A stretch of DNA of 64,000 nt from Monodelphis domestica (taxonomy: Eukaryota; Chordata; Mammalia; Didelphimorphia; Didelphidae), in assembly GCF_027887165.1 (NCBI RefSeq), contig NC_077227.1, forward strand, positions 537,961,293-538,025,292, written 5' to 3'. Positions 29,700-40,329 of the stretch are shown in pieces. Position numbers and translations under genes: made by a program. Each line of letters begins with the position of its first letter. Within the stretch, counting starts at the first letter, position 1. The notes below the pieces were generated by a model. The model did no database searches, was not told the DNA's origin, and saw only the letters and a program-made list of their open reading frames with translations.

Positions 29700-30640
29700 T
29701 TGAAAATAATTTTGATACCCCTATTCAATTTAATCAATATTTCCTCAGTTCACTGTGATTTAATAACCATCAATGATAGTATTATTGACTTAAGCAGAAT
29801 AGGATTAATTTTGAGTTAATTGTGTTAATTAATATGTATGGGATAAGAGTTATATAGGATAGAATTAATTAATACACCAGATATTGGTGACACTTTTCAT
29901 GTATTAATGATTATTTTAATTGTATTTGATTTACTGAATCCATACTTTACTAGTTAGACCCATTATAAGGATTTTTCTTGGGTTTTGCCACTGTATTAGC
30001 ACTACCCCCCACACCTAAATATGGATTGCTTTAAATAAGGTTCATGTGCCTTAGCAATATCCCTCACATCTATGAATCATTTTCACCACTTTTTTTCCTC
30101 ACATTTTCCCCTTTGCTTTAAACTACAACTTCCTAAAGGACTCCAAAACAATGCTCTTAAATCCAAAGATCTGGTTGACCAAAAACTCCATTGAGATGGT
30201 CAGATTGCCTGCAGAAGGATCCAGACCTGGTTGTCAGGATCTCATGACCTGTGGAAAGTCTTATGACAGGATCTTAGTAATTGATGACCTGGGAAGAAGC
30301 CTGTTGGCAAAATAATTGTGGTGAGTGTACATTCCCTTGGCCAAATATGGGAGTTCCTTCCTTTAGTCAAATATTAAGTTCCATTTCCTTTGAACATTCC
30401 CACTTTTGGAATTGATCACTCGAATTATACCACCTCATTCTATTTTTCACATTCCTTCAATGGCTATAAAAGAAAATTTCCCCCAAGAACAAGGGTCTCT
30501 GATCATGAGAAAAGTCTTAGATCCATTCAATTAATGATCACTGAAAACCCAGATAAATTGGATATATCCAGATCTCTGTCTCAGAGAATTCTGTTAAAGA
30601 TTGGATATTTTGAGCCCAACAGCCCACTTGTCAGTCCACG
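29700..30640 (+). mobile_element. LTR-like repeat, copy B (fossil)
   Basis: Collinear with 6830-7680: starts 'tgaaaataattttgataccc', shares 'ataaggttcatgtgcctta', 'aaactacaacttcctaa' and 'tgtggaaagtctta', has a TATA-like 'ggctataaaag' (about 30465) and 'ctctgtctcag' near its end. Slightly longer than copy A. Confidence 0.55.
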
Positions 30641-31489
30641 TAGACTAGACCAGAAAAGTGCCTCCAGAAAGGAATAATTATGGACAATGGAAGAGACTTG
30701 CTCCCTAATTCAGACTTTCAAGAGGTGTTCTAACTATTTTCACCCTGCTTACCTTGTAGTGAACAGGTACTTTTTGATTGACTGCTGAAATGGAACTGAG
30801 AAGCAGACAAAAGATGCTCATGGAGGGCAACTTGCCCTTTCTTTCCTGCCTAGCTGGTTTGAGTGAGGGAGCAAGTTGTTGTGTAAGCCTTTGTGTGGGA
30901 AGTGACCTCAGGCCCTCCCCACTCAGGCCATCATGTAGTCTGTAATGTAAAGGGAGGAGAGAGAGACCAATGGGAATCCTGTTCCTACAGCATGTCCAAT
31001 CTTGAGCAGTCAGAGCATGCTTTGTGGATGGGACTCCCATTGGCCAATTTTCCTATTAGGATCTGAAAACTGCAGAAGCACTATAGAAATGAAAATATCA
31101 TTATTATCATCACCATTATCATCATTATCATTATCAGAGGAAAGTTGTTCCTTTATCATCTGGGTTTTTTTTTTTACATTACATAATTTTATATTACATT
31201 TACATGTTTTCCACTTGTCAACTATAAAAGGAAAACTGCCCTGACCCTGCCCCAAACAGGCTAGAATAGTATCACTCCCAACACAACAATTCTCAGTTAT
31301 GGTGATGCCCAGAAGACATATTCAAATATATTTCAGAGGAGAGATAGTGATTCCTCCATGATGGAAAATTGAAATAAAGGTTCATATTAGTGAGAGAAAG
31401 TTTTGTAGGATCTTAAGATTTAGGACCAAAAATGTCCTTTATATTTACAAAAGAAATTATTTATTCTAGAGATTCTTTTTTAATGTTTT
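30641..31489. other. Unassigned 0.85 kb
   Basis: No repeat recognised apart from an (ATC)n-like trinucleotide repeat at 31089-31136. Confidence 0.45.
31089..31136 (+). repeat. (ATC/ATT)n trinucleotide repeat
   Basis: ATCATTATTATCATCACC-type units, imperfect. Confidence 0.85.
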
Positions 31490-32405
31490 ATTTATTTATA
31501 GTCTAGAGATTTTTAAACTCTTTAGTGTTATAGACATCTCTGGCAATCTGATGAAGTCTATAGATCCATTCTCCAATAATACATAAAAATGAAAATATTA
31601 TACATTACAAAATTAATACATAAAAATTGAAAATGCATAAAAGATAGAATTCCAAGGATTGAAATGAATATTCAAATGTAGTCATCAAAATATTTTTTAA
31701 AAACTGAATTCATCTCTTTGTGGTGGCCAAAAATTGGAAAACGAGAGGATGCCCATAAATTGGGGAATGGCTGAACAAATTGTGGTATATGTTGGTGATG
31801 GAATACTATTGTGCAAAAAGGAATAATAAAGTGGAGGAATTCCATGGAGACTGGAACGACCTCCAGGAAGTGATGCAGAGTGAAAGGAGCAGAACCAGGA
31901 GAACATTGTACACAGAGACAAACACACTGTGGTATAATCGAACATAATGGACTTCTCCATTAGTGGCAGTGTAATGTCCCTGAACAATCTGCAGGGATCT
32001 AGGAGAAAAACACTATCCATAAGCAGAGGACAAACTGTGGGAGTAGAATCACCGAGGAAAAGCAACTGCCTGACTACAGCTGTTGAGGGGACATGACAGA
32101 GGAGAGACTCTAAACGAACACTCTAATGCAAATACTAACAACATGACAATGGGTTCGAATCAAGAACACATGTGATACCCAGTGGAATCACGTGTCAGCT
32201 ATGGGGGGGGGGGGGGAGGGAAAGAAAATGATCTTTGTCTCTAATGAATAATGCTTGGAAATGATCAAATAAAATATTATTTAAAGAAAAAAACTGAATT
32301 CATAAGTCCCCTAAAATCTATCCATTTACCCCAAGATTTCTTAGAGGTTAAAGAAAGAAGAAATTAAAAACTAAGGGTACTGTGTACCAAGTTAAGAATC
32401 CCTAA
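31490..32405 (-). repeat. hAT/MER-type nonautonomous repeat split by L1
   Basis: Reverse copy of the family at 11036: 'tttaaactctttagtgttat', 'ggcaatctgatgaagtctat', 'agatccattctccaataat'. It continues to 31698 and resumes at 32304, ending in 'gttaagaatcccta'. Confidence 0.5.
31714..32288 (+). mobile_element. L1 LINE, 5'-truncated young copy
   Basis: 575 bp: 'WLNKLWYMLVMEYYCAKRNN' within the last 75 codons of ORF2, 3' UTR with a G-run (32203-32216), A-rich tail. Perfect 15-bp duplication AAAAACTGAATTCAT at 31699-31713 and 32289-32303. Confidence 0.92.
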
Positions 32406-32540
32406 TCTATTCCAACTCTCATTTTATAGAAGAGCATATAAAACCTGAAAAGATTAAATTCTTGTCTAAGTTCACATAGAACATAAGCAGTTGCTCCAGG
32501 GGTTGATTTAGTCAAGTCTGTTCTAATACCAAGTTGTCAT
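32405..32540 (-). repeat. MIR/THER1 fragment
   Basis: 'ccaactctcattttatagaa', 'aagttcacatagaacataag'. Confidence 0.5.
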
Positions 32541-32834
32541 ATTTGCCCAAATGTGTGACTGGGCATTTTTGATTTAGGACTTGAAGAGGAACAGAGTAGA
32601 GATGTAGGTGGGGCAAGTTTCATTGTGTCTTTAGTGGCTTTAATACTTCCTGTTCCCTCTCCCCAGCAAGTAATCAATCTAAAGCATTTACCCTCTTTTT
32701 CTGTTCCCACATTTTTAACCAAAGTGCCAATGGATGAGAGAAATGCTGGAAACACTTTTGGATCTTGGGGGAAGGGAGTGCATTACACTATTCAAGGTAG
32801 GATAGATGATATGCAGAATAAAAAAAAAAAATTT

Positions 32835-33000
32835 AAACTACTGAATTTGGAGACAAGAAGACCAGGTATCAAATTACAGCTCTACCACTTACTAGACATG
32901 TGATCTTAAGTGAGTCATTTCCCCTTAGTTTCCTCATTTGTAAAATGAGAAGGTTGAATTAGATGATATCTAAAGTCCAATCTAGTTCTGTAATTGTGAG
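32835..33000 (+). repeat. MIR/THER1
   Basis: 'gctctaccacttactagaca', 'ccttagtttcctcatttgta', 'gaattagatgatatctaaag'. Confidence 0.7.
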
Positions 33001-33570
33001 TCTGGGAACAGTCAAAACTTATTTGGAACTCTTGCCCACCTTAGACTTACTTAGAGGTTAGTGAGGGAGGTCTTAAGCAACAATCTGAAAATTTCATATC
33101 TCCTAAATAAATGTCCAAAGCAGTAGGGTACATATCATATCATTAGATAGTTTCCCAGGACACACATTTTGCTAAAAGATATCATAGACAATGAAGGAAT
33201 TTCAGTTCTAAACATTTATATATGCCAAATAGCAGAACATCCAAACTCTTTTTTTTCCATCCAAACTCTTAATGGCATAAACAAAAGCAATATAGCCAAA
33301 ATTAGAAGGAAAGCAACAAACTGGGGGGAGTGGGGGAGATATAAGCTTTTCTGATGGTCTTCATTTCTTAGCTATGTAGGGTATTGAGTCAAATTCATAA
33401 AAACAAATTCTCCATTTGATTAATGGTCAAAATATATGAATAGGCAGCTTTCAGAAAAAGAAATCAAAGCTATCTATAGTCATATAAAAATGCTCTAGAT
33501 CACTATTGATTAGAGAAATGAAAATTCAACCAGCTTGAAGGACCGTCGCACACTTATCAGACTGGCATCT

Positions 33571-34027
33571 TTCATCCTTCATTTCAAAGAGGATCTTTGG
33601 CAACATGGAGTGATATCCTGTTTGCTCATGAATTAGATTTAGTTGAGACAGAGTTGCACAAAGTCATTGAAGTGGGCAGCTGTGTGGCTCAGTGGATTGA
33701 AAGCCAGGCCCAGAGATGGGAGGTCCCGAGCTCAAATCTGGCCTCAGACACTCCCTAGGTGTGTGACCTTGGGCAAGTCACTTAATCCCCATTGCCTAGC
33801 CCTTACTGATCTTCAGCTTTGGAACCAATACATGATATTGATTCTAAGACAGAAGGTAAAAAAAGTCATTGAAGTTCAGTGGCAAGATAAAAATCAAGAT
33901 GACTGGCAATATCCTAGGATACAGTGGATGACCTGGAATTTTCATTATCTGACCAAGATCTAGGCTCTCCACAGTGCCTGCTGAAGTTGCCTTAATGATC
34001 ATTGGAATCTCCCCATTCTGAGGTCTG
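33571..34027 (+). mobile_element. Unnamed interspersed repeat inside L1
   Basis: About 270 bp without the inner SINE: 'ttcaaagaggatctttggca', 'gagacagagttgcacaaagt', 'aagatgactggcaatatcct', 'ctccacagtgcctgctgaag'. I recognise it as dispersed in marsupial DNA but cannot name its class. Flanks GACTGGC and CTGACTAAC may be a decayed duplication. Confidence 0.4.
33674..33861 (+). mobile_element. tRNA-derived SINE, full length
   Basis: 'gggcagctgtgtggctcagt', 'ccctaggtgtgtgaccttgg', 'tctaagacagaaggtaaaa'. Perfect 14-bp duplication AAAGTCATTGAAGT at 33660-33673 and 33862-33875. Confidence 0.92.
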
Positions 34028-34365
34028 ACTAACGAGACGGAAAAGGAAAATAACAAATGCTGGAGGGGATGTGAGAAAATGAGGTCACTAATGCACTGAT
34101 GCTGGAGTTGTGAACTTGTCTAACCATTCTAAAAGGAGAATAGTTTGGAACTAACCCCAAAGGCCTTTGAAATTATGCAAACCCTTTGATTCAGCAGTAT
34201 CATTAGTAAGGCTAAATCCCAAAGAGATCAGAGAAAAAGAAAAGGGACCTATGTGGACAAAAATGTGCATATTATCCCTTTTTGTAGTAGAAAGGAATTG
34301 TAAATTGAAGAGATGCCCATCAGTTGGGGAATGGTTGAACCAGATTTGGGTAAAATGACAAATAA

Positions 34366-34723
34366 ATACAGAGAAATAATTATCTGAACAAAACTGATGT
34401 TTATTAGAAAAATACAATGTCAGGGTCCAAGACCTGACAAGTGCAGTCTGTTGCAATGTAATGCTTAGTGCATAAGAATTATTGATAGGCAGAGAATACC
34501 CAGAGCTGGCAGGGGAAAGGTTCCAAACTGTTGAGGAGACTTTTGGACTCACTTGGGGGTTGGCAGCTGTCAAAGAAGCTGGAGGTTGCTGATCTGTGCT
34601 CCTGTGGACATCTCTGGATCATCCTGCAAGCAGCTCTCTGGACAAGAGTAGATAGGTGGGTCCCAATTACCCTTTGGTGGACCAAGGGAAAGATTGGGAA
34701 CTCCAACAATTCTCTAGACCAGT
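34366..34723. other. Unassigned; possibly antisense LTR remnant
   Basis: 'actgatgtttattagaaaaa' (reverse AATAAAC) followed by 'tgtcagggtccaagacctga' is suggestive of an antisense LTR; boundaries not found. Confidence 0.3.
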
Positions 34724-34990
34724 GGTTCTCAACCTTTCTAATGCCATGACCCCTCAGTACAGTTCCTCATGTTACGGTGACCGCAAACCAAAAAATTATT
34801 TTGGTGGCTACTTCAAAACTGTAATTTTGCTACAATTATGATTCATAATGTAAATACCTGATATGCATTATGTATTCTCATTGCTACAAATCAAACATAA
34901 TTTAAAATTATGTTATATTATAATATATTATATTATATAAAATTATATTATAAAAATAGTGATTAATCACAAAACAATATTTAATTATAT
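34724..34990 (+). mobile_element. hAT transposon, SPIN-like
   Basis: Terminal 'cagtggttctcaacctttct', then 'aatgccatgacccctcagta', 'gttcctcatgttacggtgac', 'ggtggctacttcaaaactgt', 'aattttgctacaattatg' and 'gtgattaatcacaaaacaat'. This is the order I remember for SPIN nonautonomous elements. An AT expansion lies near 34900-34960. Confidence 0.6.
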
Positions 34991-35019
34991 GTTGAGAAAT
35001 ATTAATCCAGCAGGAGGCA

Positions 35020-35160
35020 GCCTGAGCGCTGGGTGGGGGTCGAACGACCAAAACACAGGGGTTGCCTAAAGCCATTGGAAAATACATGTTTCTAATGGCT
35101 TTAGCCACTGAGAAATCTTACAGCAAGATCTCGAAAAGAACGAGGACCCTGCTGCCTGCA
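35020..35160 (+). mobile_element. hAT transposon, second SPIN-like segment
   Basis: 'gggggtcgaacgacc', 'aaaacacaggggttgcctaa' and an imperfect hairpin CTAAAGCCAT...ATGGCTTTAG (about 35067-35105). Its orientation relative to the first segment does not fit a single simple copy, so a second or internally rearranged element is likely. CpGs are still present. Confidence 0.5.
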
Positions 35161-35429
35161 CATTGTACTAATATTAGTTTCCTATCAGCAGCCCTTCCCC
35201 TATGAGGGGCAATGGATTTACCCTGTTGCCTGGAGACTAGACTCAAACAGAGACCCAGAGAAAGCACCTGGGTGCTGGCTCTGGAGGGGTTAAGAACGAG
35301 TCCTAGAGCGGATAACTCCTGGAGCCGATAAGAGAGCCGAGTAATCCCAGCAAAGTGAAGCCTCAGCTCCAGCTGGAGGGAGATGACAGGAAGAAGAAGG
35401 CAGTGTCTGCGGAACCCCTCCCCAGGCAG
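35161..35429. other. Unassigned, CpG-containing
   Basis: Contains 'gcggataactcctggagccg' and other CpGs, unusual for this window. It may be interior sequence of the SPIN-like element or a young insertion. Confidence 0.35.
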
Positions 35430-36110
35430 GACTTTACAAAATGTAGAAAGAATGAAACAAGAAATCAGAGAGAAAATAAGGTAGGATATCTAGCCTGAGC
35501 ACTAAGTAATTTACTCCGGGCCCCTGGCTCAAAAAACCAGGCAGGGGATTTAGTCCTCAACCAGATAGGGCTTGGCCCTTATAGCCCAGGACCTAGGGAA
35601 GTTTCTTCAGAAAAATCCAGCAGTTTAGAGTCAGCCTTTCACTCATCACGTGTCAGTCCAGTCAGCAGATTCTTCTGCTCCTCTTCACTACCCTCAACTT
35701 GAAAGCATGAAGAATTGAATTCTCACAGGAAGTTCCACTCCAAGACTCCTGTCTCCACTTCCAAAAATGAAGAACTGAGTCTCACAGGAAGTGACAGCCC
35801 CTTTTAAAGACATTTTCTTTTGTGTCACTTCCTGTGCCTTCTCCTAATTCCATGCTTACCAATCATAGTTGATGCTCTGTTCTAGGACTGCCCAGAAGGC
35901 AGTTAGTCAATTCTGATTCATTTCCCATTATCACACATGTGGGTCACAGACCTCCCACTTCATGATTAAGTGGGATATTTGCACTTTTGGTGATTGGAAC
36001 TAAATGGGCAGATCTTCATACTTAACTTTTAAGTAGGGTGTTTACACACTTATAGGGATTAAAATCTAAAAATAGACATGAGTTCCAACTTAAATCTTCA
36101 CCATCAGCGA
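35430..36110 (-). mobile_element. Endogenous retrovirus LTR, partial (fossil)
   Basis: Minus-strand relative of the LTR at 56538-57173: shared U3 text (reverse of 'acatgtgggtcacagacct', 'gactgcccag', 'cttcctgtgcctt') and shared R region. The U5 end is not found on the left, so the copy is incomplete or its end is obscured. Confidence 0.6.
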
Positions 36111-36220
36111 AGAGCTAAGTACCTTCATTGTTATATTCAGGGAAGAGTCAAATCCAATCTTCACACAAGTCACTTAACCATTTGCCTCAATTTCCTCATC
36201 TGTATAGTAAGTTGGAGAAA

Positions 36221-37388
36221 AAAGAAGCAAGGTGGCTGTGAGTCTTGAAATTTCTCAGACTTGTGAATGTTAAAAAAATTCCCCATTGGGGAATTCTCCA
36301 TTGGAACAATTCCCTACTGGGACCATTCCCCATTTGGAAAGTGAGAACTCTACTTAGATCAGAAATGGGAAGACCTCTACTCCACCCGTACTTAAGACTG
36401 CTTTAGGGGAGAAAACTCCTTGCTGAACAATGAAAAATACTTACACCCATACTTAAGCCATGCCTATTTTTAGAATTAATACAAAGGGGTGCTAAGTACC
36501 TATAAAGGTCAGGCAAACTTACATGGGACAAAGAGGTGAGAAACTTACTCAGAGATTCTAACCTACTCAGGTGTGGATTACTAAAAGGATTAGTCTACTC
36601 AGGTGTGAATTCAGAATGGGCTGTCCTTTGGAAAACGTCTACTGTGATTGGTAGATGGAAGAACTTAGGGGAGGTGACATAGGAGAAAACCCCCTATATA
36701 AGAAAAGGACAGACTGTTGAAGAAAAAAGGAGTCTCTTGAGAGACAACCTCTAAGGAGGTTCTTGAGAGAAGGACAATCTCTAAGGAGGTCTCTCAAGGG
36801 AGGCTGACTCTGGCTGGAACTCCCTTTGGGGAGACTCTGTCCCCCTGAATCCTTGCTTGAACAGATCTTATGGTGAGTAATTAAGGACTGACTGATCTTT
36901 TCTTTTAGGGCTTAGGCCTGGGTTGGCCAGGGCTGCCTGGTCCAGCCTATTCTTTTCTCACTTATTTCCTTTTTCTCTCTCTCTCTTTCTTTAATTCCTC
37001 ATTGTATTATTAATTTAAAATCTCTATAAAACCCAGTCGACTTGGGTATATTCATAATTGGGAATATTTCCCTGGTGACCACCTTATATTTGATTTAAAA
37101 CAAGACACTGTAGTGAAAACATATTTTCTGAGGTCATACATTTACTCACCCACTCTTATATTTATCACAATTTATATCTTCAACCATTTTAACTCTTACA
37201 GTTTATGGCTCCCACTCTTTTAAATGCTACAGTGGCTCAATGGATAGAGAGCCAGGACTAGAGACAGGAGGTTCTGTGTTCAAATTTGACTTCAGATACC
37301 TCCCAGCTATGTGACTCTGGGAAAGTCAAGCAACTTCTGAACCAATACATGGTACTGATTCTAAGTCAGAAGGTAAGGGTTTAAAAAA
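36221..37388 (+). mobile_element. tRNA-derived SINE split by a solo LTR
   Basis: Head 36221-36236 ('gcaaggtggc'), rest 37232-37388 ('gtggctcaatggatagagag', 'cccagctatgtgactctggg', 'ctaagtcagaaggtaagggt'). Confidence 0.8.
36237..37231 (+). mobile_element. Endogenous retrovirus solo LTR (fossil)
   Basis: 995 bp, TGTGAG ... GCTACA, with a perfect 5-bp duplication GTGGC at 36232-36236 and 37232-37236. TATA box in 'ccccctatataagaaaagg' (about 36690-36708). The R/U5 part carries 'aaaacccagtcgacttgggt' and 'atttccctggtgaccacc' (about 37025-37082), shared with the LTR at 5523-6224. No internal genes, so a product of LTR-LTR recombination. Confidence 0.88.
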
Positions 37389-37499
37389 ACATGGAGAAGG
37401 AAATGACAGACCACTCCAATATCTTTGTCAAGAAAAACCCCAAATGGAGTCACAAAGACAAACATGACTGAAAAATGACTGAACAACAACAAATCTGTA

Positions 37500-37645
37500 T
37501 CAGCTCAGTTTTCTCATCTATAAAATGGGGATAATAATAGCACCTCTCTCCCAAGATTTTTGTGAAGATCAAATGAGAGGAATGTAAAGCACTTAGCACA
37601 ATGCCTGGCAAAGTGCATTATATAAATATCCATCATTATTAGAAC
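37500..37645 (+). repeat. MIR/THER1 3' half
   Basis: 'ttttctcatctataaaatgg', 'taatagcacctctctcccaa', 'gcacttagcacaatgcctgg'. Confidence 0.75.
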
Positions 37646-37689
37646 TTACCATTACATGGAAATAAATGATACATTCAAGACAACTTCTA

Positions 37690-38040
37690 GGTCAGGCAGT
37701 GAGCACTGATAAGCAAGGGGATCAGTAAAAGCTCCCTCTTATAAGAGATGGAACCTGGGCTGAGCTCTGAAGAATGTAAAGAATTTGTAGAGTTAGAGAT
37801 GATTAAGAAGAACATTCCAGACATGGAGGACAGCCCTATGTAAAGGCAAAGAGGACTGAGCTCGAAAGCTGAGTACAAGAACATCAGGAAGGACAGTTTT
37901 ACTGGAATGAAAACTCATGAAGGAGATTAATGTACAATAAACCTGGAAAGGTAGCCTAGAGTTTGATTATATAAGGTCTTAAATGCCAAAGAGGTGACTT
38001 CATATTTTATACTAGAAGCCATTGAAGTGATGCCAACAAG
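37690..38040 (+). repeat. Old LINE fragment (L2/CR1-like)
   Basis: 'gaagaacattccagacatgg', 'aggacagccctatgtaaagg', 'ggtcttaaatgccaaagagg', 'tagaagccattgaagtgat'. Confidence 0.5.
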
Positions 38041-38194
38041 ACCCAGGTCCCCCTTATTTTTTTTTGTTGTCTCTCCATTCTCCCATTGCTATTGGTCTTC
38101 TCAGAGAAGAGAAGTAGGAGCTGCATGGAAGTGAGATCCTGAGTAAGGCTTGAAGTACTCTCCAAGTATCCCTGACATATCATGTTATTATTCC

Positions 38195-38285
38195 CACACA
38201 GACCTGATAATAGCACTTACCTCAGAGGGCTGGGGTGAAGAATAAATGGCATAATGCCTGCAAAATGCTTCACAAGTCTTGTAAA
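38195..38285 (+). repeat. MIR fragment
   Basis: 'aatagcacttacctcagagg', 'taatgcctgcaaaatgcttc'. Confidence 0.55.
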
Positions 38286-38289
38286 CAAT

Positions 38290-38744
38290 GAATCGCTGGA
38301 TTCTGCTGCCTAATACATTCTGCTATTCTCTTCTGCTTCATGGTTGAGTGCATCCAATTCACCTTCATTGTTATGACCGTTTATTGCTTATTTCCTTCCA
38401 TCCTTTCTTATACTTTTTCTTCTCTCTGCCAATTGTCCTGCTCTTTATAAAGAAGAGTTTGGTGAGAGAGAGGGAAGCTTGGTGGGGACTAGGGAGCTAT
38501 ATTTGATGCAGTCTGCTTCTTCTTCCCTTTCTTTCTTTTCTTCTTCTTACCAACACCCTGATCATAGGTTTAAAAAGATTCCTCTTATACTCTTTCATTA
38601 TCCATCCTTAGAGCATGGAGTTTGTTTTGCTTATGATTAATATTTCCCAGAATCTATCTTCCTACTTATCATTCTTCCTTTCCCCCATCTCACTTCTCAC
38701 TTCCCTCCTGTTTCTCTGTTGAATAAATGTATTTAGACATCCAA

Positions 38745-38799
<55 letters not shown>

Positions 38800-39355
38800 C
38801 TCTTTTCAGGCTTTCTCTGATTCAGATGAAAATAAAGTTCAAATATTGGCTACCCCACTTCACACTTCTGTGTATCTTTGGTCATTTTCTTCATTTCAGT
38901 TTTCCTTCCATTTATATAAGATAGTCATTTCCTCTCTTGTTGTCCCTGTTCTTCCTTCCTATAATCATTTCCCCTCCATTTTTTTTCTTTTCTTAAGAAC
39001 ATCAAAACACAACAAAACTATCCTTAGGCTCTCTGTCTTATTAATTCTGTCTATGACTCTAGATAACACTGAGGTTTTCAGGGGATATTTGTTTCTTCCC
39101 TATTAGAATACAGACCCTTCATTCCTGTTAGTTTCCAACTATTCAAATGAGTTTACCTTTTTATGTTTCTCAGGATTTCTGTTTGCCTTCCAAAGTCTTT
39201 CCTTATTTCCAGCTTTTTCATTAAGGATGTTTGGAATTGCTCTATTTTATTAAGGTTTATCCCACCCCACCCCTACTTCAGAATTATAGAATTATATTAT
39301 ACTTTAGAATTCTATCTTTTCAGTGTTAGAATATTCTATTTCAATCTCTTCTCTT
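38290..39355. other. Unassigned, pyrimidine-rich; holds a TG repeat
   Basis: No repeat family recognised outside the (TG)n. Several frames of 65-117 codons pass through it, but the longest is a TG-repeat artefact. Confidence 0.45.
38749..38798 (+). repeat. (TG)n microsatellite
   Basis: About 25 uninterrupted GT units. Confidence 0.97.
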
Positions 39356-39357
39356 TT

Positions 39358-39555
39358 TCTTTTAAACTCTTAACTTCTTTCTTAGAATTTATTCTATGGT
39401 TCCAAGGCAACTGCAAGGGGTAGGCAACTGAGGTTAAGTGACTTACCCAGTCATATAGCTGGGAAGTGACAGAGCTGGGAAGTGATAGATTTGAACTCAG
39501 GACCTCCCATCTCCAGGTCTGGCTCTCTATCTACTGAACCACCTAGCTACCCCTT
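39358..39555 (-). mobile_element. tRNA-derived SINE
   Basis: 'aaactcttaacttctttctt', 'gaggttaagtgacttaccca', 'gaactcaggacctcccatct', 'gaaccacctagctacccc'. Contains an internal tandem duplication of GCTGGGAAGTGA. Confidence 0.85.
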
Positions 39556-39739
39556 TTTTGTTTTGTTAGCAAGCTCCATGTTTATTATTTAGCATGACTA
39601 ATAAGAACAGAGAATATAAATTGTCCCTTCTCTCCTCTCCTTTGAAAGCAGTAGCTGCCAAGTCTTATATGATCTTGACTGTAACTCCATGGTATTTGAA
39701 TTCTCTTTCTAATTGTTTTCAGTCTTTTTTTTTTAACTT

Positions 39740-40125
39740 AGATGATCTGTATTTTGGCTATAATGTTCCTAGTTGTTTTCTTTTCTTTTTCTTTTCCCTA
39801 GGTGACAACCAGGAAATTATTCTCAATTTTCACTTTGCCTTCAGGTTCAAATGGGTCTGCACAGCATTTTTTTTTTATCTCTTCTAGTAATAAAATATCA
39901 AAGACCTTTTTGGGTTGTTATCTTCAGGTAGTACAATGATGTTTAGATTTTAACTCAACCTATTTTTGGTAAGTTGTTTTTGAGGAGAGGTACTTTACAT
40001 TTCTTCTATTTTGTTCATTTTTAAATATAACTTTTATATTTCTTGTTTTCCATAAATTCCTTGAATTTTCTTTGGTCCATTCCAAATTTCAGAGAGTCTG
40101 TTACTTGGGTTGGGCCTTTCACCTT
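39740..40125 (-). mobile_element. L1-lineage ORF1 fragment
   Basis: Plus strand shows the reverse of ORF1: 'tgacaaccaggaaattattc', 'tgccttcaggttcaaatggg', 'tcttcaggtagtacaatgat', 'tttacatttcttctattttg'. Same family as 26625-28180. Confidence 0.5.
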
Positions 40126-40164
40126 CTGTCATAAACTATTTATTCTCCTTCCAAATTTTTCTAT

Positions 40165-40290
40165 CCTTCATTTTACAAATGAGCCCAAGACACAACTATG
40201 ATGGAGACAGGGGAAGTGACTTGCCTCATAAGACTATGCTGGAAGCCATAAAAAGGCAGGGTCAGATCCCAGACCTTAAAATCTTTGATC
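40165..40290 (-). repeat. MIR fragment
   Basis: 'ttcattttacaaatgagccc', 'ggggaagtgacttgcctca'. Confidence 0.6.
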
Positions 40291-40329
40291 CAGAGTTCTT
40301 TGCAATATACATTCAGGAGACATGGGTGA

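Larger units (their letters stand above)
33165..34365 (+). mobile_element. Old L1 ORF2 C-terminal region, split
   Basis: Left 33165-33570 ('atgctctagatcactattga', 'ttagagaaatgaaaattcaa'); right 34028-34365 ('gaaaaggaaaataacaaatg', 'ctggaggggatgtgagaaaa', 'ttggggaatggttgaacc'). Both follow the L1 ORF2 order. Non-functional. Confidence 0.65.
36161..37492 (+). mobile_element. MAR1-type SINE split by a SINE and LTR
   Basis: Left part 36161-36219 ('cacaagtcacttaacc', 'tttcctcatctgtatagta'), right part 37389-37492 ('atggagaaggaaatgacaga', 'aatatctttgtcaagaaaa', 'catgactgaaaaatgactga'). TTGGAGAA/ATGGAGAA at the junctions is the likely duplication made by the inner SINE. Confidence 0.8.

Noticed and set aside
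38727-39106. Frames with long CV-CV repeats
   Set aside because: Translation of the (TG)n microsatellite.
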